Source: Candidatus Nealsonbacteria bacterium CG08_land_8_20_14_0_20_36_22
Lineage (GTDB): Bacteria; Patescibacteriota; Minisyncoccia; Minisyncoccales; GWA2-38-27
Length of the DNA: 30,231 nt
Assembly: GCA_002774555.1 (NCBI GenBank)
Contig: PEYC01000017.1
Coordinates: 1-30,231, forward strand
Direction: 5' to 3'
In this document: in pieces, positions 1 to 7,180 of the stretch
How positions within the stretch are numbered: position 1 is the first letter of the stretch
How the letters are laid out: every line of letters starts with the position of its first letter
Translations under genes and position numbers: made by a program
The notes under the pieces: model-generated
What the model was told of the DNA's origin: nothing
The model's database searches: none
Seen by the model: the letters and a program-made list of their open reading frames with translations, nothing else

Positions 1-171
1 AAGCCAAAAACCGAAGGGCAGTGGCTTTGGTATTTAGAAAGAAAAATTAACTACGACGATTGGAAAGGCCTTAAAAAAAGAATAATAAAAAAATATTTCC
101 CTAAATTAAAAAAACGGCTTGACCCAGGCAAAAGGGAAATGCTTAAAATTTATTTTAAAAAACATGTTTGA
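1..171 (+). CDS. C-terminal end of an unrecognised protein (5' truncated by the window)
   Basis: Frame 1 is open from the window edge to a TGA at 169-171, giving a 56-residue tail that is lysine- and aromatic-rich (EGQWLWYLERKINYDDW near the start). It overlaps the ATG of the AbiEii-like gene by 8 nt, so the two are almost certainly translationally coupled. In AbiE-type systems the toxin gene follows an antitoxin gene, so this tail may belong to the partner protein. I do not recognise the family, and the visible portion shows no diagnostic motif. Confidence 0.6.
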   Translation, partial: KPKTEGQWLWYLERKINYDDWKGLKKRIIKKYFPKLKKRLDPGKREMLKIYFKKHV

Positions 172-835
172 ATTAACTCCCCTTCAAAAAAAAGTTCTTT
201 ATTTGTTTGCTAAATCTTCTTTAAAAAACAAATTTTATTGGACAGGAGGCACCCTCCTCTCATCCCGCTATTTACATCATCGCCGTTCAAACGACCTTGA
301 TTTTTTTACTGATAAACCTTTTAGCTATAATCAAGTTATTGGGTTTATTCAAAAACTTAAAAAAGAATTAAAATTGCCTCAAGTAGATGAAAAGAAAATT
401 TACGACCGGCAAGAATTTATCTTACATAATAGAGGAAAATTGAGATTAGAATTTGTTCAATACGACCATCCAAAACTAAAAACTAGAGAAAAATGGAAGG
501 GAATAATGATTGATTCTTTAGACGATATGGCCTCTAATAAACTCATGTCTTTTTTTGACCGCAACGATCCAAAAGATTTGTTTGATTTATATTTTCTTTT
601 AACTAAAAAGAAATATACAATTAAAAAATTATTGAAATTAGTTGAAAAGAAATTCGGAGTTAGTTTTGAAGAAAGCAGTGTGCTCAGCGAGACCCATAAA
701 TCAACAAAAGAGTTAGACAATTTAAAACCTCTAATTTTAGCAAAAAACCAAAAAGAAAGAAAAAGAATAATAAAAGAAATCCAAGAATATTTTTCTGATT
801 TATCTAATCAGTATTTAAAGCAAGTTTTAGACTAA
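164..835 (+). CDS. AbiEii/AbiGii-like nucleotidyltransferase (putative type IV toxin)
   Basis: The 223-residue product has the minimal nucleotidyltransferase layout of AbiEii proteins. A WTGGT segment near residue 26 is followed by SNDLDFF (the acidic metal-binding pair), and later comes a conserved ASNKLMSFFDRNDPKDLFDLYFL-type block (quoted loosely) that AbiEii relatives use after the catalytic core. In characterised AbiE systems this enzyme transfers nucleotides to tRNA and causes growth arrest unless restrained. I chose ATG 164 over an upstream in-frame TTG at 119 because the preceding gene ends at 171 and the short ATGTTTGA overlap is a normal coupling arrangement. The substrate cannot be deduced, and a housekeeping or degenerate role is possible. 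tRNA-Leu follows 5 nt after the stop. Confidence 0.75.
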   Translation: MFELTPLQKKVLYLFAKSSLKNKFYWTGGTLLSSRYLHHRRSNDLDFFTDKPFSYNQVIGFIQKLKKELKLPQVDEKKIYDRQEFILHNRGKLRLEFVQYDHPKLKTREKWKGIMIDSLDDMASNKLMSFFDRNDPKDLFDLYFLLTKKKYTIKKLLKLVEKKFGVSFEESSVLSETHKSTKELDNLKPLILAKNQKERKRIIKEIQEYFSDLSNQYLKQVLD

Positions 836-840
836 GAAAT

Positions 841-924
841 GCCGGGGTGGTGAAACTGGAAAACACGATGGATTCAAAATCCATTGCTCGCAAGAGCTTG
901 AGGGTTCAACTCCCTCCCTCGGCA
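841..924 (+). tRNA. tRNA-Leu (CAA anticodon)
   Basis: This is an 84-nt class II tRNA. The acceptor arms GCCGGGG and CCTCGGC pair with one G-U, and A is the discriminator base. The anticodon stem ATGGA/TCCAT encloses the loop TTCAAAA, so the anticodon is CAA (reads UUG). The long variable arm GCTC-GCAA-GAGC is typical of Leu/Ser tRNAs. The T arm is GAGGG-TTCAACT-CCCTC. CCA is not encoded (CTT follows), so a CCA-adding enzyme is needed; the tmRNA further along this window does encode its CCA. Confidence 0.95.
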
Positions 925-925
925 C

Positions 926-954
926 TTGACAAAAACAAATATAAATACTATGCT
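926..954 (+). promoter_or_regulatory. Consensus sigma70-type promoter for the small membrane protein
   Basis: A perfect -35 TTGACA (926-931), a 17-nt spacer and a TATGCT -10 (949-954) start 2 nt after the tRNA. The predicted start is near 961, giving a leader of about 45 nt before the ATG at 1006. Confidence 0.75.
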
Positions 955-1005
955 CAAAATATTGTAAATTGAACTTTGTTAACCTAATAATGAAAGGGGA
1001 TAAAA

Positions 1006-1140
1006 ATGGAGTTCTTAATTATTGTAACAGCGTTAATGGTTGTCGTTTTAATGGCTATTTTGGTAATAAATTCGTTGTTTTCCGGAACGAACAAGCCAAC
1101 CAAGCCAACCGACAAGAATGCCGATGAAAGCGCCAACTAG
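1006..1140 (+). CDS. Small single-pass membrane protein, 44 residues, family unknown
   Basis: The ORF runs from ATG 1006 to TAG 1138-1140. A strong Shine-Dalgarno (AAAGGGGA, about 6 nt before the ATG) and a consensus promoter at 926-954 support expression. The product has a hydrophobic segment over roughly residues 3-25, then a hydrophilic Lys/Thr/Asp-rich tail with a PTKPTDKN stretch, so it is probably a one-helix membrane protein. Its last 93 nt overlap, on the opposite strand, the 3' end of the PAP2 phosphatase gene. I know of no matching family. The promoter plus RBS make it more convincing than a random ORF, but it is short and convergent with a real gene. Confidence 0.55.
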   Translation: MEFLIIVTALMVVVLMAILVINSLFSGTNKPTKPTDKNADESAN

Positions 1141-1578
1141 GATATCGCTGGGCCAGTGGATGCCGACGAAAACTCTGGCTAAAGAAATTAAAAAGCTAGC
1201 GATGAAGAACAAAACGCCAGCTTTTTTATTATAAAGAAAAACAATTGTTGAGATGGCAAAATAAAAAGCAGCATGACCTGAAGGGAAAGATGCTTTGTTA
1301 GGATAATCCAAAAGCAGGTTAATATTATTTTCAATAAACGGCCTGGGTCTTTGCCAGAGACAACGAATAAAATTAACAATTACCAATCTCGCCAGAACGG
1401 CTGAAAGAAGGGCTTGAACGATTATTCTCCAACGTTTTTTAAAATTTAAAAACAAAAATAAAATTAAACAAAAAACTAAAACATATTCAAAATATTTAGC
1501 GAAAAAAACACCCAAACTATCTAACCAAAACCATTTCCCAGCAAATTGATTTATTAATTGAAAAAGATATAAATCCAT
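1048..1578 (-). CDS. PAP2-family membrane phosphatase (undecaprenyl-diphosphatase-like)
   Basis: The 176-residue product has the three PAP2 phosphatase motifs in order: an RPRPF segment (K/R-x6-RP type), PSGHA, and RVFVGIHWPSD (SR-x5-H-x3-D type) carrying the nucleophile-side His and Asp. About five hydrophobic helices surround them. The family dephosphorylates lipid or undecaprenyl pyrophosphates at the membrane, so recycling of the cell-wall lipid carrier is the likely role. It is the last gene of the leuS operon and starts 1 nt after the folD stop. Its 3' end runs antisense into the small plus-strand membrane-protein gene. The exact substrate is not determinable from sequence. Confidence 0.85.
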   Translation of the reverse strand: MDLYLFQLINQFAGKWFWLDSLGVFFAKYFEYVLVFCLILFLFLNFKKRWRIIVQALLSAVLARLVIVNFIRCLWQRPRPFIENNINLLLDYPNKASFPSGHAAFYFAISTIVFLYNKKAGVLFFIASFLISLARVFVGIHWPSDILVGAFIGILVGWLGWLVRSGKQRIYYQNSH

Positions 1579-1579
1579 T

Positions 1580-2404
1580 TTATTTGGTATTAAGTTCTAC
1601 CAAATTTTGAAGTAAACAGGCAACGATCATTGGGCCAACGCCGCCAATAGTTGGAGTTATATAATCGGCTTTCTGAGAAACGGTTTTTAATTCAACGTCC
1701 CCTACCGCCTTTCCTCTCTTAAAAAAGATACCAACATCAATTATCGCCACTCCCCTTTTTACCGTCTTACCAGTAATAAGATTTGGTTTCCCTACTCCGG
1801 AAATTATAATATCAGCCCTCTTGGTAAAATAAGAAATATCTTTGGTAAATTCATCAACAATTGAAACGGTTGTTTTTTCATTTAAAAGCCAGACAGCTAA
1901 CGGACGACCAACTAACCTTCCAGCTCCAACCAAAACTACATTTTTACCCTTAACTGATATTTTATATTCTTTTAAAAGACGACGAATTCCCTTAGTGGTT
2001 GGCGGAGAAATCGCCAGATTTCCCGTATAGAACTTACCGATATTTTTTTCAGATAAAACATCTATATCTTTTTCTGGGGAAACGAGATTTAAAATTTCTT
2101 GGGCGTTAAAACCCTTGGGTAAAGGCAATTGGATTATAACCCCTGAGTTAATCGGGTCTTTAACAATTTTCTCAATTTCTTTTTTTAATTCTAATCTGCT
2201 AATTTTTGAGGGGAATTTAAATAACTGAAAATCAATTCCTATTTTCTCGCAAGCATTTTGTTTTTGGCGGATAAAAACTTCTGAAGCTGGATTTTCTCCA
2301 ACCAAAACCACGGCTAATTTTAATTTTAGCTGCTTTTCCTCAATTTCTCTTTTGAGGTTTTTCAAAATTTTATCAGCTAGTTTTCTGCCGTTAAGAAACT
2401 TCAT
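1580..2404 (-). CDS. folD: FolD, bifunctional methylene-THF dehydrogenase/cyclohydrolase (divergent)
   Basis: The enzyme interconverts 5,10-methylene-, methenyl- and 10-formyl-tetrahydrofolate in the cytosol. The 274-residue product has the N-terminal catalytic region (VGENPAS, then the Lys in VFIRQK), the Rossmann segment (VLVGAGRLVGRPLA) and the TPTIGGVGPM end motif. Positions that are usually conserved differ: Phe replaces the usual Tyr four residues before the catalytic Lys, and KDIDVL stands where KDVDGF is usual. I placed the start at ATG 2404, which overlaps the glyA stop as ATGA; an upstream in-frame TTG at 2425 would lie inside glyA. It is coupled to glyA, which supplies methylene-THF, so the two form a one-carbon module. 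Confidence 0.88.
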   Translation of the reverse strand: MKFLNGRKLADKILKNLKREIEEKQLKLKLAVVLVGENPASEVFIRQKQNACEKIGIDFQLFKFPSKISRLELKKEIEKIVKDPINSGVIIQLPLPKGFNAQEILNLVSPEKDIDVLSEKNIGKFYTGNLAISPPTTKGIRRLLKEYKISVKGKNVVLVGAGRLVGRPLAVWLLNEKTTVSIVDEFTKDISYFTKRADIIISGVGKPNLITGKTVKRGVAIIDVGIFFKRGKAVGDVELKTVSQKADYITPTIGGVGPMIVACLLQNLVELNTK

Positions 2405-3642
2405 GGAAGCGGGAATTTTTTGCAAAGTTTTTTGACCTCTTTTCTAACCTTTAGATATGATTTAGGATTTGAAAAAACTTCATTAATCCAAAAAGCAATT
2501 TTTTTCATTTCTTTTTCTTTCATGCCTCTGGTTGTAATGGCTGGGGTACCCAAACGGATTCCCGAAGGATTAAAAGGCGGATTAGGATCAAAAGGAATAG
2601 TATTTTTGTTTATAGTAATGCCGGATTTTTCTAAAATAATTTGGGCTTCTTTGCCAGAAATTCCTTTATTTCTTAAATCAATTAAAATTAAATGATTGTC
2701 TGTACCGCCAGTAATTAAATTAAAGCCGTATTTTAAAATCTCTGAAGCTAGGGCCTTGCTGTTTTTTATTATTTGCTTTCCATATTTCTTAAAAGCTGGG
2801 CTTGAAGCTTCTTTTAAACAAACAGCAATGGCAGCAATATTGTTTTCATGGGGACCACCTTGGAGACCGGGAAAAACAGTTTTATCAATTTTTTTAGGGA
2901 GTTCTGGGTCTTTACTTAAACCCTTTTCTGTTACCATAATCATTCCGCCTCTGGGACCTCTTAAGGTCTTATGAGTTGTGGTTGTAATAATATGAACATA
3001 AGGAACTGGGCTTGGATGAACGCCAGCAATAATTAAACCAGCAATATGGGCGATATCTGCTGCCAGATAAGCGCCAATTAAATCTGCGATTTCGCCAAAT
3101 TTTTCCCAATTAAAGAAACGAGGATAAGCAGTTGCTCCAACCCAAATAAGTTTTGGTTTTACCTCTTTAGCTAATTTTTCTATTTCATTATAATTAAGCA
3201 AATTTGTCTCTTTATCAACGCCATACTGAATCGAATTATAATATTTTCCAGAAAAACTTACTTTCCAGCCGTGAGTTAAATGACCTCCGTGAGGAAGGGA
3301 CATTCCCATTACTGTATCTCCGGGCTCCAAAAGAGCAAAATAAACTGCCTGATTTGCCGGAGAACCAGAATAGGGTTGAACATTGACATAAGGCACACCA
3401 AATAATTTTTTTGCTCTTTCCTGACAAAGTGTCTCAATTTTATCGTAAAATTCCAAGCCAGCATAATATCTTTTCCCTGGATATCCCTCAGCATACTTAT
3501 CAGTTAAAACCGAACCCAAGGCTTCCCTCACAGCCGCTGAAGTATGATTTTCCGATGGAATCATCTCCAAAGTCGTCTCCTGCCTTTCTCTTTCTCTCTC
3601 AATAAGTTTTGCAATTTGCGAATCAATTTTTTTAAAATTCAT
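2401..3642 (-). CDS. glyA: Serine hydroxymethyltransferase
   Basis: This PLP enzyme makes glycine and 5,10-methylene-THF from serine and THF. At 413 residues it has the normal family length. The N-terminal IPSENHTS motif, the YAEGYPGKRYY block and the PLP-lysine motif TTTTHKTLRGPRGG are all present, as is the conserved GLQGGPHEN segment. It starts with an ATGA overlap at the tsaC stop and ends with another at the folD start, so it is embedded in the leuS operon. I see no insertion elements within it. Confidence 0.95.
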   Translation of the reverse strand: MNFKKIDSQIAKLIERERERQETTLEMIPSENHTSAAVREALGSVLTDKYAEGYPGKRYYAGLEFYDKIETLCQERAKKLFGVPYVNVQPYSGSPANQAVYFALLEPGDTVMGMSLPHGGHLTHGWKVSFSGKYYNSIQYGVDKETNLLNYNEIEKLAKEVKPKLIWVGATAYPRFFNWEKFGEIADLIGAYLAADIAHIAGLIIAGVHPSPVPYVHIITTTTHKTLRGPRGGMIMVTEKGLSKDPELPKKIDKTVFPGLQGGPHENNIAAIAVCLKEASSPAFKKYGKQIIKNSKALASEILKYGFNLITGGTDNHLILIDLRNKGISGKEAQIILEKSGITINKNTIPFDPNPPFNPSGIRLGTPAITTRGMKEKEMKKIAFWINEVFSNPKSYLKVRKEVKKLCKKFPLP

Positions 3643-4229
3643 ATTCTTAAAATTTTTTGTTTATTTTTTGTTAAATCAATTACCCTTGATGGTCTGGATT
3701 TTTTGAGATTGCCGACGTCAATAATTAAATCTGGTTGGTCTTTCCCGTCCGAGACGGGTCCGCCTTGGGCGGAAAATTGTTTTAAAACTTCTTTAATTTT
3801 TGTTGATGGCGGTTTTCTTGAAATATTGGCTGAAGTGCCAGTTAAGGGTTTGTTTGTTTTTTGAAGTAATTTTTTAATCAGCTTATAGTTCGGAATTCTC
3901 AAGCCGATTGTCTTTTTTTTGCTAAACAATATTTCTGGCAAACCGCATTTTACTTTTCTTTTTAAAATAACTGTTATTTTTCCGGGCCAATTTTCTCTCA
4001 AAAATTTTTCCTGCTTCTCATTTATAAAAGCCAGATTTTTTGCTGTTTTTATGTCTTTGACAAAAATCGGAATCGCTTTCTTTTTGTCTCTTTTTTTAAT
4101 TTTGAAAATTTTCTCTACGGCTTTTTTATTTGTGGCGTCGGTTATCAAACCGTAGACGGTGTCTGTCGGGCAAACCACTACGCCGCCTTTTTTAATTATT
4201 TTTATTACTTCTTTAATGTCCGTTCTCAT
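3639..4229 (-). CDS. tsaC: TsaC/Sua5-YrdC family threonylcarbamoyl-AMP synthase
   Basis: The product is a 196-residue YrdC-domain protein that makes threonylcarbamoyl-adenylate for the t6A37 modification of ANN-decoding tRNAs. Characteristic features are CPTDTVYGL near the N-terminus, the basic KIKKRDKKKAIPIF block, and TGTSANIS. It lacks the C-terminal Sua5 domain. Around residues 152-162 the sequence SAQGGPVSDG is encoded by a GC-rich palindromic element (3744-3773) that looks inserted. Its start overlaps the stop of the upstream nucleotidyltransferase gene by one base (TAATG), and its stop overlaps glyA. Confidence 0.9.
   Translation of the reverse strand: MRTDIKEVIKIIKKGGVVVCPTDTVYGLITDATNKKAVEKIFKIKKRDKKKAIPIFVKDIKTAKNLAFINEKQEKFLRENWPGKITVILKRKVKCGLPEILFSKKKTIGLRIPNYKLIKKLLQKTNKPLTGTSANISRKPPSTKIKEVLKQFSAQGGPVSDGKDQPDLIIDVGNLKKSRPSRVIDLTKNKQKILRI
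3744..3773. repeat. GC-rich double palindrome in tsaC
   Basis: Two adjacent hairpins, CCCGTC-CGA-GACGGG and TCCGCC-TTG-GGCGGA, encode SAQGGPVSDG near the C-terminus of TsaC. The CCGCC/GGCGG arm is shared with the argS element. Confidence 0.8.
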
Positions 4230-4957
4230 TATTTAAAATTCTTGGAAGTTTTTAAAAAACGGGAAAATTTTATAATATCTGCTGGGTTGCCAAAATCTAT
4301 CCAGTAATCTTTAATTTTTTTAACTTTTACTTTCTTCTCTTTTGCCAAAAGAGTAATTACATCAGTTATTTCATACTCGCCCCTTGAAGATTTCTTGATT
4401 TTTGAAAGTTTTTGAAAAACTTCGGGGGTAAATTTATAAAGGCCGGTGTTTATCAAATTTCCAACATATTTTTTTGGTTTTTCAATAATTTTTTTCAAAA
4501 ATCCATTATTAGTAATAAGCACACCGTATTTTTCCGGATTTTTATGGCAAAAACCGGCTACATAATTATATTTCCCGCTAATATTCATAACTTTGAGGTC
4601 TTTCACTGAATAAAGGTTATCACCACAAACAAACACAAAATGCTCTTTATCCACAATATTTTTAACACATTTTAAAGGACAAGCAGTGCCATATATTTTT
4701 TCCTTTCCTCCTAAAATCTCAAACTGATTAATAACCGTTGCTTTGTAGTTATATTTTTTTAAAAAATCTCTCATCTTTTGCTCCTCATATCCTACAACTA
4801 AAATTAACTCTTTATATCCTGCCTTTAAAAGATTATCTAAAAGATATGTTAAAAAAGGTTTTTGATTAACCTTAATAAGATGCTTTGATTTATTTTTAGT
4901 CAGATGCAGCATCCGGGTTCCCTGGCCAGCCGCCGCAACAACCACTTTTCTAATCAT
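4229..4957 (-). CDS. Sugar-phosphate nucleotidyltransferase (RmlA/GlmU-N-like)
   Basis: The 242-residue product starts with the nucleotidyltransferase signature AAGQGTRM followed by a conserved lysine (KHLIKVNQKP). FVFVCGDNLYS carries the metal-binding Asp, and EKP and NTGLYKF occur at the usual later positions. These enzymes activate a sugar-1-phosphate with NTP to give an NDP-sugar for envelope glycans. The sugar and the nucleotide (glucose with dTTP/UTP or other) are not resolvable here. It overlaps the iorB stop as ATGA and is part of the leuS operon. Confidence 0.85.
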   Translation of the reverse strand: MIRKVVVAAAGQGTRMLHLTKNKSKHLIKVNQKPFLTYLLDNLLKAGYKELILVVGYEEQKMRDFLKKYNYKATVINQFEILGGKEKIYGTACPLKCVKNIVDKEHFVFVCGDNLYSVKDLKVMNISGKYNYVAGFCHKNPEKYGVLITNNGFLKKIIEKPKKYVGNLINTGLYKFTPEVFQKLSKIKKSSRGEYEITDVITLLAKEKKVKVKKIKDYWIDFGNPADIIKFSRFLKTSKNFK

Positions 4958-5523
4958 TTTTTTGCCAGTTCAAAGGCTTTTTTATTTAAATCAAGATATT
5001 TTTCCGGAACAACTTTTGAGACAGCTTTCAAAATTGATTTTGGTTTTAAGGGAATCAAATTTTTATGGACGGCATAACTTAAAAGGTAAATTCCGCTTAC
5101 CACTTCTTTACCCAATTCTTTTTGGCAAATTTCCGAAGCAGGAATTATGTATTTTGACCCCTTTCCAAAATTCTTTATTTTTTGTATGAGCTTTTTTTCC
5201 TCAAACCCGCCGGGATAGGAAATTAAATTTTTATTGATGACAAAAACGGTTTTAGGACTGGCATAAAAAAGCATCTTTAATGCCTCGGAAATTTCCAGGC
5301 TCAAAATCAAATCAGCGGAACCCAAAGATACTAAAGGCGAATAGACTTTATTGCCAAACCTTATATGGGTCTCCACACTCCCGCCGCGCTGGGACAAACC
5401 ATGAAGTTCTGATGTCTTAACATCAAAACCTTCGAGCAAAGCTGCCTCAGCTATTATTTGAAGCAAAGTGATTAACCCTTGCCCGCCAGTGCCGGATGTT
5501 ATAATATTGAAAGATTTTGCCAT
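4954..5523 (-). CDS. iorB: Indolepyruvate:ferredoxin oxidoreductase beta subunit
   Basis: The 189-residue product matches the gamma/beta domain of 2-oxoacid:ferredoxin oxidoreductases, with SGTGGQGLITL at the N-terminus and ELHGLSQRGGSV, the usual IorB signature. Together with IorA it oxidatively decarboxylates aryl pyruvates to acyl-CoA, reducing ferredoxin. I chose ATG 5523 (MAKSFNI) over an in-frame upstream start at 5574, because 5523 lies 1 nt after the iorA stop and fits the domain start. The beta subunit carries no Fe-S motif. Confidence 0.9.
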   Translation of the reverse strand: MAKSFNIITSGTGGQGLITLLQIIAEAALLEGFDVKTSELHGLSQRGGSVETHIRFGNKVYSPLVSLGSADLILSLEISEALKMLFYASPKTVFVINKNLISYPGGFEEKKLIQKIKNFGKGSKYIIPASEICQKELGKEVVSGIYLLSYAVHKNLIPLKPKSILKAVSKVVPEKYLDLNKKAFELAKK

Positions 5524-5524
5524 A

Positions 5525-7180
5525 TTATTTATTTTGTTTTTTCGCCAATAAAGCACAAATTCTCCGGCTGACAATCACTGAAACCCCCTCTTTTTCTAAA
5601 AACTCTTTAATTGTCTCTTCCATTTCTTTTATGTTTATTGGGTCAACCACTTTTATATTTTTAACACCGCAAGCCCTGGCCACATCTTCAATTTTTATTT
5701 TCTCTCCAGGATTTGGCTGATGACCGGTCATAGCTGTTATAAGATTATCCATCACGATTATTAAAATATTTGATTTATTAAAAACAACGTTGACTAAAGC
5801 TGGAATACCGACGTGAAAAAAAGTTGAATCACCGATAAAAGCTATAATTTTTTGATTTGTACTCTTCCCAATTCCATGAGCAATACCAATTGAACTGCCC
5901 ATACACAAAAGATAATCTTGAAGCTCATGGGGCGGTAAACCTGCCATCATATAACAGCCAATATCACCGCCAAAAATTGTTCCTTTAGGAGCCGCTTTTT
6001 TTATCGCTGTAAGAACCATGGTATGAGGACAACCGGGACAAAAACGGGGAAACCGAACAGGAATTTTGAATTTTCCCGCCTTCGTCCCGCTTGCCAGCAG
6101 GACTTCGGCGGGCAAGCAATTTTTTATTTTTTTATTGATTAGTTTGCCGATTGCCGAAATAATAATTTCTGTTTTTAATTCTCCAATTTGAGGAAGAATA
6201 TCTTTGCCTAAGACCTCCAATTTTGGGTTAATTTCTTTGGCTAAAATTTTTATCTCTTTTTCCAAATAGGGTTCCAGTTCCTCAATCACTAAGACCTTTT
6301 TAAGCTTTTTGATAAAGTTTTTAATTTTTTTCTCCGGTAAAGGATAAAAAAAACCAAGTTTTAAGATTGGCAAATCTAATTCTAACTTTTCCAGCGCTTC
6401 TTTCACATACAAATAAGAAACCCCTGATACAATAATTCCTAATTTCCCCGCCTTCGCCCTTCGGGCTTCGGCGGGCAAGTAATTTTCAATTTTATTGATT
6501 TTATTCTGCTCCGCAAATTCTTTGATTTTTTCTATTTTCTCTAAAAGTTCTTCTTTCATTTCCAGCACTCGCGGTGGCATAGTCACAAATCTCTTTACGT
6601 CTTTAACAAATTTCCCTTTTAATTTTGAATTTTGAATTTTGAATTTTGAATTTACTATGACTGGCATCCTCTGATGTGCCACTCTCGTTGTTGTCCTTAA
6701 AATTACAGGCAACTTAAATTTTTCCGAAATTTCAAAAGCCAATTTTGTAAAATCTTTGGCTTCCTGAGCATCAGCTGGTTCTAACATTGGGATATGAGCC
6801 AAATAAGCATAAGCCCTACTATTTTCTTCTGATTGGGCAGAGCTCCAGCAAGAAGGGTCATCAGCCACCACTATAACCATCGGCCCTTTTATACCGGTAT
6901 AACAAAGGGGTAAAAGAGCGTCTGAAGCAACATTTAAGCCAAAATTTTTCATCGCAACCAAACATCTAAGGCCGGAAAAACTTGCTCCGATCGCTGCTTC
7001 TAAAGCAACTTTTTCGTTAGTTGAAAACTCAAAATATATCCCCTGTTTCTCGGCAATTTTAGCAAAAGTATTGCCAATTTCCGAAGCCGGCGTCCCAGGA
7101 TAAGTAGAAACAAAATCCACCCCTGCTTCCAGGGCTCCCTGAACAATCGCCTCATTGCCAAGTAGAATTTGTTTTTTCAT
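5525..7180 (-). CDS. iorA: Indolepyruvate:ferredoxin oxidoreductase alpha subunit, lacking the ferredoxin tail
   Basis: The N-terminal pyrimidine-binding domain (STYPGTPASE, ADDPSCWSSAQSEEN) is followed by a central domain and a C-terminal TPP domain with RFCPGCPH and GDSTFFHVGIP near residue 450, then DNLITAMTGHQPNPG. Characterised IorA proteins continue after the CALL motif into a ferredoxin-like domain with two CxxCxxCxxxC clusters. Here the protein stops at CALLAKKQNK, so electrons must go to a separate carrier. Three repeat-derived inserts interrupt it: an AATTTTG tandem (about residues 177-187) and two GC palindromes (about 235-245 and 356-369). Its start overlaps the leuS stop as ATGA. 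The physiological substrate could be another 2-oxoacid. Confidence 0.9.
   Translation of the reverse strand: MKKQILLGNEAIVQGALEAGVDFVSTYPGTPASEIGNTFAKIAEKQGIYFEFSTNEKVALEAAIGASFSGLRCLVAMKNFGLNVASDALLPLCYTGIKGPMVIVVADDPSCWSSAQSEENSRAYAYLAHIPMLEPADAQEAKDFTKLAFEISEKFKLPVILRTTTRVAHQRMPVIVNSKFKIQNSKLKGKFVKDVKRFVTMPPRVLEMKEELLEKIEKIKEFAEQNKINKIENYLPAEARRAKAGKLGIIVSGVSYLYVKEALEKLELDLPILKLGFFYPLPEKKIKNFIKKLKKVLVIEELEPYLEKEIKILAKEINPKLEVLGKDILPQIGELKTEIIISAIGKLINKKIKNCLPAEVLLASGTKAGKFKIPVRFPRFCPGCPHTMVLTAIKKAAPKGTIFGGDIGCYMMAGLPPHELQDYLLCMGSSIGIAHGIGKSTNQKIIAFIGDSTFFHVGIPALVNVVFNKSNILIIVMDNLITAMTGHQPNPGEKIKIEDVARACGVKNIKVVDPINIKEMEETIKEFLEKEGVSVIVSRRICALLAKKQNK
6075..6112. repeat. GC-rich palindromic element in iorA (second)
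   Basis: The outer arms CCCGCC/GGCGGG enclose the inner arms GTCCCGC/GCAGGAC (one mismatch). It encodes LPAEVLLASGTKAGK. The inner arm is shared with the elements in tatD and argS. Confidence 0.85.
6447..6475. repeat. GC-rich palindromic element in iorA (first)
   Basis: CCCGCC-TTC-GCCC-TTC-GGGC-TTC-GGCGGG forms a self-complementary hairpin in an AT-rich gene. It encodes LPAEARRAKAGK on the minus strand. It shares the outer CCCGCC/GGCGGG arms with 6075-6112. Confidence 0.85.
6621..6648. repeat. Four tandem AATTTTG heptamers in iorA
   Basis: There are exactly four consecutive AATTTTG units. On the coding strand they give the FKIQNSK heptapeptide pattern (three units equal seven codons). The insert lies between the pyrimidine-binding domain and the central domain of IorA. 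Confidence 0.9.

Noticed and set aside
2401..2404. UGA recoding as in some CPR lineages
   Set aside because: UGA ends glyA, tsaC, iorB, leuS and tatD at the expected family lengths, mostly with ATGA overlaps, so it is a true stop here.
6621..6648. CRISPR array
   Set aside because: Units are 7 nt with no spacers and lie in a coding frame; no cas genes are in the window.
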